From the NCBI GenBank assembly GCA_048772705.1, contig JBLWGC010000062.1, positions 1-39,820 on the forward strand: a stretch of DNA of 39,820 bases. The letters are read 5' to 3'. Of the stretch, positions 1 to 9,423 are shown piece by piece. Origin of the DNA: Leidyana gryllorum EB-2025a. Its lineage: Eukaryota; Apicomplexa. The translations under genes and the position numbers were made by a program. Under the pieces are notes generated by a model. The model worked only from the letters and a program-made list of their open reading frames with translations, was not told the DNA's origin and ran no database searches. Numbering within the stretch: position 1 is the stretch's first letter; each line of letters begins with the position of its first letter.

Positions 1-440
1 TGCAAGGATGACGCTCATCGGTGACCAGCCGGGACGGGTTCACCAGTGTGTGTGTCTCCGTCTCCGGCCGGCCGGCACCACCTTTGTGAACTTACCTTTT
101 ACGTGCCTGCATTGGAATAACAATGGTTTTACGTAGCGGACGAAGCATTCACCTGAGCAATACGAACCCGGCCATAGAGCCAGGTTACACAGGTGGCTCG
201 GGTTAGTCGCTTTGTGGGCATATTCTATCGGTTCGTTTCGGGTCGTGTATGTGACTGCTGCGGTAGTTGTAACGCCACACCTCCACCTCAAACCTGCCCC
301 GCGCTGTTGGATCGACCGACACTACTCGATCCAACAGAAGGATCCACCCGAGGAGGACACCAAATTACGCCTAAGGCGGACAATTGTCGGCGATTGACCT
401 GAGTCAACCCGCCGGAAGATTCTGTGTAGCTGGCTGTAGC
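1..440. other. left flank, no gene; leader-like scrap
   Basis: I see no gene here. Bases 45-95 (TGTGTCTCCG followed by a GGCCGG-rich stretch) resemble the minus-strand leader repeat at 1084-1216 and 5713-5843, so this is probably another decayed copy of the same LTR/leader family. The rest is unassigned. Confidence 0.4.
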
Positions 441-454
441 GGCTAGCCGCCACC

Positions 455-600
455 CCTGTACATGCGTGACCCCTTTTTAATTGCATATCACTGTCTGGCA
501 AGCCAGTCCAGCTTACCAGCCTCTCTGTGTCTCGGAGGCCGGCCGGGACCGGCGACACAGAGACACGCACGAACGAACACACGCAATAAGACATGGAACT
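455..600 (+). repeat. LTR/leader-like segment 1
   Basis: It begins near CCCCTTTTTAATTGCAT, runs through a GGCCGG-rich stretch with GTCTCGG/GACAC and ends in a CGAACACACGCAATAAG leader. The order matches 730-870 and the inverted repeat at 5286-5357. I infer an LTR/leader remnant of a gypsy family; exact LTR ends are not visible. Confidence 0.5.
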
Positions 601-729
601 ACGCAACCGCAGACTTACCGATTCCGCAAAGAATCTTACCTTACCGCCAGGTTATACTGGCCGGCATGTAAGAGGTGACTTACACCACTGAACCCCTCTG
701 AACCCAGATTCCAATCAGCCCAGCCCTTT

Positions 730-1030
730 GTGTACCCCTTTTTAGTTGCATGTCACCGGCTGACGAATCAGTCCGGCTGCGAGCGTGTCTGTGTCTCCAG
801 TGCCAGCCGGCACCGGGTACGCAGACACGGGAGCGAACCTACAACGAACACACGAATATGACACTTACTGTTAAACGCACCAGAAGGGCGTCAATCCTCC
901 CCAAGGCGCTCACCCAGAAGGCCCGTCGGGCTAGCCTTGACCCCCCAGAGCCCGATACTTACAGGCCCGAGGACCGGACGGAGACGCGTGCATTACTAGG
1001 CCGGGCGGCTCCCGCGTGGCGACAGATGTA
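730..1030 (+). repeat. LTR/leader-like segment 2 with short gag-like start
   Basis: It has the same architecture as 455-600: CCCCTTTTTAGTTGCATG, a GTGTCTGTGTCTCC block and a CGAACACACGAATATGACAC leader. A short reading frame follows from 859 (MTLTVKRTRRAS...), Arg/Thr-rich like a gag N-terminus. Treated as a fossil. Confidence 0.5.
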
Positions 1031-1083
1031 ATGAACAAGGGGTATTAGTCTATCTCTCGTGTAATCTGAATTACACTCGTTGT

Positions 1084-1216
1084 GATGTCGTGGGGCATCA
1101 CTGTTAGCGCTTTCCGTTGCTGACTGACGACCGAATCGTAAGTCCATGTGTGTGTTGTGTGTTCGTGTCTCCGTGCCGGTTACCGGAACGCTCGGAGACA
1201 CGAGGTAAGTTGTTGC
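1084..1216 (-). repeat. leader/gag-start repeat, copy 1
   Basis: About 130 nt starting GATGTCGTGGGGCATCACTG, nearly identical to 5713-5843 and in the same orientation. Read on the minus strand it holds the leader and first gag codons (M-D-L-R-F-G-R-Q in copy 1, M-N-L-R-F-G-R-Q in copy 2). It directly abuts the plus-strand gag of element A. Confidence 0.75.
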
Positions 1217-1852
1217 TCGACGGATGCGCCGCTCGATTCATGGCGAACGGCATCAACAGTGAAGAAGCTAGGGTACGAGCAGCGTGCGCCCAACTTACCG
1301 GAACCGCCGCGAGATGGCTGCTGAACCATCCAATATTAATACGTCTATCTTGGGCTGAGTTCCAACAACGAATGATCTGTAAATTCGACACAGCAGATAC
1401 CATTGAGGACGATCTTATCAAACTCACCAAAAGTGACAAAAACTAAGACGATGAACTATTACGTGGATGAATTCAAACGTCTTGTGCGTGGACTAGACCA
1501 GAGCTTGACGAAGCGAGCGCTCACCAGCCTATTCCTCAAAGGCCTACCTCAGAAGGACAATGTGGCACTGTCCGGATGCATAGGCGAATCGATTGACACA
1601 ATCTATGTCAAGGCCCTACAATACGCAACAATCGAGGAGCACAGCATGGAAGAGCCTTGCCTTGCCATCGACATAGCCCGGGAGAACAGAGTCGGCCAGC
1701 GATGCAGGTTCACATACGAAGAATGCACGAAGCTGCGCCGTTGTTACAACTGCGGCTCAATGCACCATCTCGCGTGGAAATGCCCAAAGCCATGGGACGA
1801 CAGAGGCACGAAAGAGCAGCCGGGAGGAGCTCCGAGGATTCGACAACAATGA
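1200..1852 (+). pseudogene. gag remnant of element A
   Basis: A capsid-like alpha-helical region (AARWLLNHP, IEDDLIKLTK, FKRLVRGLDQ, LFLKGLP) is followed by a retroviral zinc knuckle, CYNCGSMHHLAWKCP, at about 1744-1788 (C-x2-C-x4-H-x4-C). The WLLNHP/LIKL/LxRGLD signature matches the gag of element C at 35.7-36.2 kb, so the two families are related. Fossil; broken. Confidence 0.85.
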
Positions 1853-2004
1853 AGGCACGACGAGTATTCGCCGCCACGGAGTAGGTTTTTCTGGAGCCCG
1901 ACGGGAGCGTGGCAAACTCACCGAAAGGGCAACACAGCCGAAGAACAGCAGACCAACAGTCACAACCCGATGGACTTTGATGCATCCAGAAAAAAAAAAG
2001 AATA

Positions 2005-2420
2005 TCGACCCTCGACGCGTGTGTCCTGATCGATACGGGAGCGACGATATCATGTATTGACAGTACAATGGCTCGAAGACTCGCATTGAACACGGAACCA
2101 ATCACCACGCTCATGAGAGGACTGGACGGCACCAAGGAGTACAACCTCACCACAGTATGCATCCAAACGGCTGCGGGCAGAGTAGTCAAAACAAGAACAG
2201 CGGTAGTATCTGGGCTACCCTACGACCTGATTGTGCCCACTAGTATAATAGCGGATCTACAATTATGCATTGCATTAACAACCCAAGGCCAAATCTGCAT
2301 CTTGGAAGGAGTAGTCATACCGGTACCCACCAAATTCAAACCAGAAGAATGGACACGAACCGCGGAGCCACAAGCATTCGCCATAGCAGAGCAAGCGAGT
2401 GTACCGGCACTCGAACATCC
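2005..2420 (+). pseudogene. retropepsin-like protease remnant of element A
   Basis: The active-site motif VLIDTGATISCID lies at about 2023-2062. Downstream is the second conserved block, VVSGLPYDLIVPTSII, at about 2205-2250, which fits the usual ~100-residue retropepsin spacing. It lies between gag and RT as in Ty3/gypsy. Fossil. Confidence 0.85.
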
Positions 2421-2539
2421 AATAGATATTCCGAATAAATACCTGGGCATGATACAGCAATACGCCACAGTGTCCACTAAGGGTCCACCCATGCCTCCCT
2501 GCAGACCCGGCATTGACAATACCATCGAGCTCAAGAACC

Positions 2540-3330
2540 CCGATGTGAACCCACATGTCCGCCAACCATATCGAATTGCACAGAAACATATACACGAACT
2601 TAGACGACAGATCATCGAACTTACGAAGGCCGGAAAGATTCGCCTCAGTTCTTCCAGCTGGGCATCTCCCTGCCTCTTCGTAGCGAAGAAGGACGCCACA
2701 GTCCCAAGACTGGTGTGTGACTTCAGAGGGCTCAACGACGCGACGCGGAAGATGGCACCCCCGATTCCATCAATTGATGACGCCTTACAAACGCTGGCAG
2801 GCGCTCCATGGTTCTCACCAAGTACGGATGAACGAGGCATCGGCACACCTCACCGCGTTGGCGACACCTAGGGGTCTGTATGAGTGGCTAGTGATGCCGA
2901 ATGGGCTCACTAATGCCCCAGCCACGTTTACGACGCTGATGAACACAATCTTCGGGGACTTAATTGGCGACTTCTTATTCATTTACTTGGACGATGCCCT
3001 GATATACTCACCGGATGAAAGCAGCCATGAAGGATATCTGAGAGAAGTCTTACGCAGGTTGAACAAGAATAAACTCATACGCATCCACGAAAATCCCAAT
3101 TCTTCAAGAACGAGGTGACATTCTTGGGCCATACACTTACCGCTCAAGGCGTGACACCGATACCGGAACGACTTCACGCTGTGCGACAAATACCATACCC
3201 GAATACCCTATGCGAAATGCAACGAATATTAGGTATGGCGAACTACTATCGTTGCTTTATACCTCAATTCGCGGCAATAAGAGCGCCCCTGTACGAGCTG
3301 ACGCACGGACTCAAGAAGCCGGGAGACAAG
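2540..3330 (+). pseudogene. reverse transcriptase remnant of element A
   Basis: RT fingers and palm are readable: QPYRIAQKHIHELRRQI, SSWASPCLFVAKKD, LVCDFRGLND, LVMPNGLTNAPATF and the catalytic box FIYLDDALIY at about 2977-3006. It is followed by the RT thumb/connection (FLGHTLTAQGVTPIPER, ILGMANYYRCFIPQF). Typical gypsy RT. Fossil; broken. Confidence 0.88.
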
Positions 3331-3419
3331 ATAACTGCGAGGCCGGAAGGACAACAGGCATTAGAACAGTTGAAACGGGCACTCACCATACCACCCCGAC
3401 TACAGTTCCCTACACCACA

Positions 3420-3810
3420 AGTAGAGGAATTGACCATCAACACAGACGCCAGCTCATATGCCGTAGGAGCAGTATTGCAGCAAGCAGTCAATCAGACTCT
3501 ACGACCAATCGAATTCATGTCGAAGAAAATGAACCAGGCACAACGACATTACCCGACACATGAGCGTAGAACTACTCGCCGTGGTGGAAGCATGCAAGCG
3601 TTGGCGATATCTCCTGATAGGCAGAAGATTGATAATTAAGACAGACCACAAACCTCTGACTCACCTCTTGAATCAATCACGCCTTTCAGATAAGCAGGCA
3701 CGATGGTTGGTGCAGCTGGCGAACTTAAACCTCCAAATCGAATATATCACGGCGACGCAAAATATTATTGCGGATTTAATGAGTAGGCCACGAGTGCCAG
3801 AAACCACAAA
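3420..3810 (+). pseudogene. RNase H remnant of element A
   Basis: The gypsy RNase H motifs are INTDASSYAVGAVLQQ (about 3438-3485), YPTHERR-like, ELLAVVEACKRWRYLL and TDHKPLTHLLNQSRLSDK (about 3641-3695), then NIIADLMSRP. Fossil; part of the same broken pol. Confidence 0.85.
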
Positions 3811-3939
3811 CGAATGCCACACAACAACGGAAGAGTTACCTGCGAATGGTTCGGAGGGACCGGAGAACGATAGCAGCGGACCACCAGGCTTAAAGCGAAT
3901 TACGCCAAGCATGGGAGCAAAGACCAGAGGAAACAGCCC

Positions 3940-5285
3940 GCATGAACCATGTGGCGTGGATCGACGGATTACCAGTTACGAACGACGGTACAATCGAGGT
4001 ACCGGCCGACGAGCACCTTATTAAAACGAATTATCAGCGACAACCACGACAGCCTCCTGGCTGGCCACTTAGCTGCGGAAAAAAAACGATGGAGCGGATC
4101 CGCGCTCTATTCACGTGAAAGGTTTAGCGGCTGACGTTCCGGAATACTGTCCTACCTGCAGGACTTGCCAGAAGGCGAAAGCCCGCAACCACAAGCCACA
4201 AGGACTACTTCACCCGACCAGCAACCCATCCATGCCATGGGTAGAGGTAGAGGTAGGTATAGACTTCTTGGAATTGCCAAGAGATGAGGAGACGGGGAAG
4301 AACTACCTGATGGTAGTCGTGGATCGACTGAGCAGAAGAATAAGACTGGTCAAATGTGATAAACCATAACGGCCGCAGAAACGGCGAAGCTATTCCTGGA
4401 CAACATAGTGGGCATACATGGAGTCTCCCGCAAAATAATATCCGACAGAGATCCCCGATCCACTGCTGAAGTATGGAAGAACCTGATGCAGCTCTTGGGT
4501 ATCAACATGGCTATGACAACCGCGTACCATCCACGGGCAAATGGCTTGACCGAGAGATCCAATAGGACTATTCTGCAGATTCTCAGATGCGTACTGATCG
4601 ACCACAGGTCAAGGTGGACTGAGCACATAAGCAGCACAGAAATGGCTTTCAATTCAGCCGTTCAGACATCCACGGGAATGACTCCTTTGGAACTAGACAC
4701 CGGTCGTGTTACGTTCCTACCGAACAACCTGTATGATGTTGCATCTCAACAATCTACGATGGGACGAATCTACCTCCAGAAACTACAAGAAGCCCATGAT
4801 AGACTGACTGCAGCAGCAGCCCGCCAAAAAGTACAAGCTGACAAAAGGCGTGGCGATATCCAGTTCCAAGAAGCGGAGCTAGTCCTCCTGAGAACGGAAC
4901 CACGTCCCCGAGAACAAGCTGACACCGCCATTCTGTGGCCCCTGGAGAATCACAAGAGCATATAACAACAACACTTAATTTCTGGACCTCCCACCCACTT
5001 GGGAAATTTTTCCTAAATTCCGTGCGAGCAGGCTAGAGAATTACCATGCATCAGACCACGCCACAGAGCCACTCCCAGAAGAACCACTATATATCATGGG
5101 CTGGAAACCCACTCCCGAAGGCATCTGATACAAGATAAAATGGGCTGGATAGCCGGGCCAGACATGGGAACCAGCCTAGAAGGTTCTGGAAGCGGACGGG
5201 AGCGACCTCATAGACGAGTTCAGAGCAAAGTGGAACCGCCAAAACCCGCGGAACCCGTTCAAGGAGGATGGCCCCGGAGGGGTGT
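3940..5285 (+). pseudogene. integrase remnant of element A
   Basis: Parts of the zinc-binding domain (LAGHL near 4060, CPTCRTCQKAK near 4150) are followed by the catalytic core: GIDFLELPRDEETGKNYLMV, IISDRDPRSTAEVW, TTAYHPRANGLTERSNRT and EMAFNSAVQTSTGMTPLELD. A basic tail extends to about 4965 and a weaker C-terminal stretch to 5285. Fossil; broken. Confidence 0.87.
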
Positions 5286-5357
5286 AGTCCGGGATCAGCT
5301 AGATCAGTGCCCTTTTTAGATTGCATCTATCACCGACCGACCGGAGTCGAGCCGGCC
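5286..5357 (+). repeat. left arm of 72-nt inverted repeat
   Basis: Starts AGTCCGGGATCAGCTAGATC and ends in GGAGTCGAGCCGGCC. It is the near-perfect reverse complement of 5843-5914 (about two differences). The content (GTGCCCTTTTTAGATTGCAT) is LTR-like and matches 455-600 and 730-870. Confidence 0.9.
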
Positions 5358-5842
5358 CACTCCCTTGCGCGTCCACTGTTGTTGCCATCGAATGCCGTGT
5401 GCTTCCGGAGTGCCGTTTTGGCCCGTTGTTCTTCGTTGCTTGCTCCGCGATCACTGTTATTCGTTTGCTGCTGTCGCTGTGTTTCGCGTACTAGCGCGAT
5501 CGCTAATTGTAGTAATCCACTGGCTTCGAGTGCTGCTATGCTGGTATCGTGACTAAGCTGTGGGCTGTTGCCAAGTCTTTTATCCTGGCCTGTTTGCGCG
5601 TTCGGCTCGCCTTGCATTGATTCCGTGACTCCAACGCTCCGTTCTTGCATTTCCTGAGGGTCGCTACCTTCTGCCGCTAGTGGTGCGTCGGTAGACGCAC
5701 TGCCACCAATGTGATGTCGTGGGGCATCACTGTTAGTGCTTTCCGTTGCTGGCTGACGACCGAATCGTAAGTTCATGTGTGTGTTTTGTGTTCGTGTCTC
5801 CGTGCCGGTTACCGGAACGCTCGGCGACACGACATAAGTTGT
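5356..5842 (-). pseudogene. gag N-terminal region, minus strand
   Basis: On the minus strand from about 5830 there is an open stretch of some 160 residues (MSPSVPVTGTETRTQ..., then HMNLRFGRQPATESTNSDAP). It is Gln/Ser/Thr/Asp-rich with AALEASGLLQLAIALV near the end, like the disordered N-terminus and first helix of a gypsy gag. It sits between the inverted-repeat arms. Copy 1 of its start is at 1084-1216. Fossil; incomplete. Confidence 0.6.
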
Positions 5843-5843
5843 T
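5713..5843 (-). repeat. leader/gag-start repeat, copy 2
   Basis: Near-identical direct copy of 1084-1216. Together they bracket element A, though both point opposite to it. Confidence 0.75.
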
Positions 5844-5914
5844 GGCCGGCCCGACTCCGGTCGGTCGGTGATCGATGCAATCTAAAAAGGGCACTGATCT
5901 AGCTGATCCCGGAC
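5843..5914 (-). repeat. right arm of 72-nt inverted repeat
   Basis: Reverse complement of 5286-5357; reads GGTCGGTCGGTGATCGATGC then AATCTAAAAAGGGCAC on the plus strand. The near identity of the arms implies a recent event. Confidence 0.9.
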
Positions 5915-6185
5915 TGCACTCGTCGTGGATACAACTTTGCTCATCGGAAACTATTGACTATTGGTAATTACTACTGGGTGGCGTGTTGCAAACAATGAAC
6001 ACGAACTACTAATTCAAAAAACTGTGTGTTGCAGTTGTGTGGGGTCAGTAGGACATTAGTGTTGTGTGAGTACCTTGCTTAGATCGCTTATCATCATTCA
6101 CAACTGAGCTTCGAGATGAACAAACTGAGACCCACCACTACTACTGATCAGAAAGCAGCACTCCTCTGTGCCAGCCGCCGATACA
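5915..6185. other. unassigned AT-richer spacer
   Basis: I see no gene, repeat or tRNA here. It joins the retroelement block on the left to the tRNA array. From about 6190 the sequence becomes the 5' spacer of the Ala(AGC) cassette, also seen at 23020-23075 and 33185-33235. Confidence 0.5.
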
Positions 6186-6243
6186 GTCGAGAGAGTGGTC
6201 ATATTATGTTGAGAACCAATAAATGCGATGGGGGCTGCACAGC

Positions 6244-6316
6244 GGGCGACTAGCTCAAATGTTAGAGCGCTCGCTTAGCATGCGAGAGGTACTGGGATCG
6301 ATGTCCAGGTCGTCCA
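6244..6316 (+). tRNA. tRNA-Ala (AGC)
   Basis: 73 nt. The acceptor GGGCGAC/GTCGTCC carries the alanine identity pair G3:U70. Anticodon stem CTCGC/GCGAG encloses loop TTAGCAT. The D-loop has one change (AATGTTAGAG) relative to its copies. First tRNA of the array; its spacer and body recur at 23076-23148. Confidence 0.93.
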
Positions 6317-6578
6317 AACTTCGTAGTGCGGCAACTGCCGCTATTTATCCACAGAGTTGAGAGCTTTCAAGGGTGCCCTGTAGCCCTTGGATAGATTTGG
6401 GCACCGCAGTATGTGTGAAGGTTGACTCAGAGCCCGGATCTCCAAGTTTGTATTTTACAACATACCGGAGCCACTTCAAATTTTTCAGAGGTAAGTAGAG
6501 AGACCCGTGTTGCATGTGTCCAGTTGAGGAAGCGCTAGCCCGGATGGCTCTACCGACTCCTTTGGGATGGGCTGAACC
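6317..6578. other. array spacer with scraps
   Basis: No full tRNA. Bases 6317-6400 match the Ala-side spacer near 24880-24920 (GCGGCAACTGCCGCTATTTA). Bases 6475-6545 (CAGAGGTAAGTAGAGAGACC) match the spacer near 28720-28745. Confidence 0.5.
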
Positions 6579-6649
6579 GGTTGTGTGGAGTAGTTGTTAG
6601 CACTGGAGATTTTGAATCTCCCAACTGGCTTCGACTCCCGGCGCGACCT
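6579..6649 (+). tRNA. tRNA-Gln (TTG), decayed
   Basis: Acceptor GGTTGTG/CGCGACC; anticodon stem GGAGA/TCTCC around TTTTGAA. The B box (GGCTTCGACTCC) is off consensus and the gene is about one base short, so it may be dead. Its block with the next Val is repeated at 21106-21311. Confidence 0.7.
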
Positions 6650-6713
6650 TGGAACTGGTCCTCACTACTCCCTGAAACTTCGCCACTTCTCTTAGGCTGC
6701 GGGGACCATCCGT

Positions 6714-6786
6714 GCAGCCAGGCTCTCGTGGTTTCGATGCCTGCTTAATACTCAGAAGGTTCCGAGTTCGATCCTTGGTGGCCGTA
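6714..6786 (+). tRNA. tRNA-Val body, anticodon AAT, decayed
   Basis: Body and ends (GCAGCCA...TGGCCGTA) match the Val genes, but the loop reads TTAATAC (AAT, an Ile anticodon) and the D-arm and anticodon stem are damaged. Most likely a pseudogene of Val(AAC). Confidence 0.6.
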
Positions 6787-6864
6787 GATCGCACTTATAC
6801 AGCAATGCAATGCAGTCGAATCACTGGTTGTTTTACAGCAGCAGTTCGTGCTAGAGATTGCACG

Positions 6865-7265
6865 GCCCGAATTAGAGCCATCGGTGTTGTAGTTCGTGTT
6901 TGCCTAAATGGTAAACTCCCTGTAGGGTTGCCAGATTCGACTTGGTGAAACTTCCAGTCGAATTAACATCCATCTGGATACTTCGCTACATATTTGACAC
7001 TTATATAGGGGCATGCATGAGATGGTGGAAAGGCATTATTAAGGAACGTAAAGCAACAACTACAAAAGCGTAAAGGCTAATGTTCCCTAGTGGTCTGAAC
7101 TCTCTGTGACAGTCTAACTGTGCAGACACTCGAATGAATGACCAGAGTGTGGGGGTCGAGTCGAACCTACCGTCTGTATCCACCGCGAGACTCCGCAGGA
7201 GTGCGAGCGACTGGCACATGGGTAGAGTGAGAGACACACGAGAGCAGAGGTGGACTGGTCCATCG
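6865..7265 (-). mobile_element. LTR-like family F, copy 1
   Basis: On the minus strand a TATA-like CCTATATAAGTGTC (about 6998-7011) is followed by AAATATGTAG and a leader with GGCAAACACGAACTACAAC (about 6885-6906). The same sequence recurs at 29605-29965 and partly at 24345-24480. I infer an LTR with promoter plus leader. Fossil; internal region missing on its downstream side. Confidence 0.55.
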
Positions 7266-7676
7266 TGTAGTTCTCGTCTGAGTGTGTTGTTTGGCTGTGC
7301 CTCTATAGCCCGTATAGCCCGTTACAGCAGACTGACGCAGGCCATACAATACAGGGTTTTTCGGGCACAACTAGTAGATACACAGACAGAGGGAGAACGT
7401 ACAACGAACAAAACAGATTAGTGCACGATTAAGATGGGGCTCAGTTTACGTAGTGGTACGCACGTAGGCCGGTCTACTGAAAAACCAGTCTACATGTAGT
7501 CTGAAAACCTCTAGTTCTACCTACAGTAGGGGCAGGAGTCGTCCTCCAAGGACCGTCTCTTAGGGATGTATCGGACGCGGGAACACGCAGAATACCACGA
7601 CTCGACCAAAACCCCCCTGTATACAGTTGGGGGTAGGCTCTCACGCTACTCACAGACGGACAGACACTGATATTTG
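7266..7676. other. unassigned, between LTR-like copy and ORF
   Basis: No tRNA or recognisable gene. It holds a leader-like stretch (ACGTACAACGAACAAAACAG near 7388) and a hairpin-forming sequence at 7609-7632. Confidence 0.4.
7609..7632. repeat. near-palindrome (hairpin)
   Basis: ACCCCCC, then CTGTATACAG, then TTGGGGG: a nearly perfect palindrome of about 24 nt with a C-run arm and a G-run arm. Function unknown. Confidence 0.5.
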
Positions 7677-8160
7677 TCAGGCCTTAGGCCCACCTTTTTC
7701 CAGAAGTGCATGAACACAATAGACAACGAATGCCGCCCAAACGCACCTTGAACAAAGCTCCCTCCGCCCTGCGACGGGCCTGCAGCTGACCCGGCTGTCA
7801 ATATTCACCAGATCTTTCTTCACCCGCAGTTTGATCTGCGCGTTGGCCCCCATGGTGGAAATAGACGGTTGACCGGTGGTCGAATGGGTGGCACCAGATG
7901 CCGTGGTCTGATAATTGACTCCGTTGACGAGGACCTCAGCAACAATTGTCAATCGGTTCCCAACCACGCAACCATAGTCTTTGTTGTGAAATCGACCGCT
8001 TTGACGAGCAGCTTCGAGGCTTTCAGAGACACGTCTCCCCTCGCCGAGGTCGTTCCCACGATGGTGCCTCGAGCACCAGAGGTTGGAGAAAAGGTATGTC
8101 GGCATCGATGTTCGCGGCTTGAGTTGAGCAGAGGTGGAGACGGGCGCTGATCGACGATCA
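7677..8160 (-). pseudogene. unrecognised ORF upstream of LTR-like copy F1
   Basis: On the minus strand the last ~160 codons of a longer frame look protein-like: RLTIVAEVLVNGVNYQTTAS, STMGANAQIKLRVKKDLVNI, then Cys-rich CRPVAGRRELCSRCVW, a short hydrophobic segment (AAFVVYCVHALL) and the end EKGGPKA. The part above 8160 is antisense of tRNA and not real coding. Its place just before an LTR-like copy on the same strand suggests the 3'-terminal ORF of a retroelement. I do not recognise the family. Confidence 0.35.
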
Positions 8161-8240
8161 GGCGATCCACCTCGATAGTCAGATCGCCGCTTCTGTTGGC
8201 CAGATCTCGTAAGTTGATCTGTTCTACACCACCGATAGGC

Positions 8241-8312
8241 GGCTGTGTGGTCTAGTGGTATGATTGTTCCTTCCGGTGGAAGAAGTCCTGGGTTCAACTC
8301 CCAGAACAGCCC
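8241..8312 (+). tRNA. tRNA-Pro (CGG)
   Basis: 72 nt. Acceptor GGCTGTG/AACAGCC, discriminator C. The loop TTCCGGT sits on GTTCC/GGAAG with one mismatch. T-arm CTGGG-TTCAACT-CCCAG is intact. Confidence 0.88.
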
Positions 8313-8461
8313 GTCTGATAGTTGTTGACTCAACACGGCACGTCTCTCGATCGGCTGAGATATGTGGCTCTCACTCGACCCGTCCCGCACAAAGTCCCTG
8401 AGAGCTAAGACAAAATCTGAGTTGTTGACCCAACACGCGGGGCTGAAACCCGACAGTAGCC

Positions 8462-8534
8462 AGACGCTACTGGGACTCGAACCCAGAATCCCCGGTTCCG
8501 TAGACCGATGCCATATCCATTAGGCCATAGCGCC
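8462..8534 (-). tRNA. tRNA-Arg (ACG)
   Basis: 73 nt. Acceptor GGCGCTA/TAGCGTC; loop CTACGGA on TCGGT/ACCGG. Same gene and flank (CGACAGTAGCCAGACG side) recur at 19154-19226, and in inverted form at 19913-19985. Confidence 0.92.
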
Positions 8535-8764
8535 ACTAGCGGAGCCGTCAAATGGGAGTGTGTAGCGATCAAGACAGGACATGGGGCCCGATGGTGGGTG
8601 TGGACAGACTTCGCCCACATCTCCCATTCGAGACATCGGGGACATACTATCCAAGCCAGGATTCGGGCCTGGGTATGCACGGCCACAACTTGCTGTTGTA
8701 AGCACCTAGAGTACCAAAGCCACTTAAAATGTCGGGCTATCGGGTTTTTTGTCCTTGCATTCCT

Positions 8765-8837
8765 GCCGCCCTAGCTCAGTCGGTAGAGCGCAAGACTCTT
8801 AATCTGGCAGTCGCGGGTTCGAGCCCCGCGGGCGGTG
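8765..8837 (+). tRNA. tRNA-Lys (CTT)
   Basis: 73 nt. Acceptor GCCGCCC/GGGCGGT; loop CTCTTAA; one mismatch in the anticodon stem (CAAGA/TCTGG). Forms a convergent pair with the Glu gene that follows; this pair recurs at 15736-15941 and 23618-23823. Confidence 0.92.
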
Positions 8838-8897
8838 TGCATCTGTTTCCCTGGGAGTAAGAATGGAACTGTTGCCTACAAGCGCACTCAGCTGGAT

Positions 8898-8970
8898 TTC
8901 CACTGCCCGGACTTGAACCCGGATCGTGCGGGTGAGAGCCGCATACCCTAGCCACTTAGACTACAGTGGA
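8898..8970 (-). tRNA. tRNA-Glu (CTC)
   Basis: 73 nt. Acceptor TCCACTG/CAGTGGA; loop CTCTCAC on GCGG/CCGC core. T-arm off by one base (TCCGGGC side). Convergent with Lys(CTT) upstream. Confidence 0.92.
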
Positions 8971-9056
8971 CGAGTCACAACAGTTGCACTGACGAATGAG
9001 GCGCCGGAGAACTGTGAGTCGGTCTCAGATTGGAAGTTCACCTAGGTTTGGCGGGT

Positions 9057-9103
9057 GGGCGGCTATCTCAAGGGGTAGAGCGGTGACTTGGCAGGCGAGA
9101 GGT
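9057..9103 (+). pseudogene. tRNA-Ala-like 5' fragment
   Basis: GGGCGGCTATCTCAAGGGG with a loop TTGGCAG resembles the 5' two thirds of tRNA-Ala; the T-arm and 3' end are gone. The same fragment with about 100 nt of flank is inverted at 12488-12600. Confidence 0.6.
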
Positions 9104-9188
9104 CAGTTTAGACACCTATCAATGCCGCAGGACAGGCTGAACATGGGGGCATTTGGTCACTCCTCGCGGCATGTCGAATTCGACAGTT

Positions 9189-9270
9189 GGCAACTCGCCC
9201 GAGTGGTTAAGGGGGTAGACTTGAAATCTACTGGGCCTGGCCCGCGCTGGTTCAAATCCAGTAGTTGTCG
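9189..9270 (+). tRNA. tRNA-Ser (TGA)
   Basis: 82 nt, class II. Acceptor GGCAACT/AGTTGTC; loop CTTGAAA on GTAGA/TCTAC; long variable arm GGGCCTGGCCC; discriminator G as is usual for Ser. Near-identical copy at 10600-10681. Confidence 0.95.
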
Positions 9271-9352
9271 TGCGATCTGATTGGAGGGGCAGACAACAAC
9301 TCACTCCTGAAACCCCAGAATGGTGCCTCAATCAACCATCTGCCATCTTCTC

Positions 9353-9423
9353 TGCATCTGCCGGGAATCGAACCTGGGTCGTCTCGGTGGCAACGACACA
9401 TTCTACCACTAGACCACGTCGAT
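9353..9423 (-). tRNA. tRNA-Gly (GCC), decayed acceptor
   Basis: Loop TTGCCAC gives GCC and the B box is intact, but the 5' acceptor strand no longer pairs with the 3' CAGATGC. Probably a pseudogene. Its partner copy at 10774-10844 keeps the acceptor. Confidence 0.75.

Larger units (their letters stand above)
1117..5290 (+). mobile_element. Ty3/gypsy LTR retrotransposon fossil, element A
   Basis: Parts in order: gag with a CCHC knuckle, aspartic protease, reverse transcriptase, RNase H, integrase and a C-terminal tail ending near 5285 just before LTR-like sequence (CAGTGCCCTTTTTAGATTGC). The protease-RT-RNase H-integrase order is that of Ty3/gypsy (Metaviridae). It is clearly broken, with several disruptions across gag-pol, so it is a dead copy. 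Domain motifs are still easy to read, which suggests a moderately young age. Confidence 0.9.

Noticed and set aside
1710-2846. Minus-strand frames of 159 and 208 codons under element A
   Set aside because: Shadows of the plus-strand gag, protease and RT.
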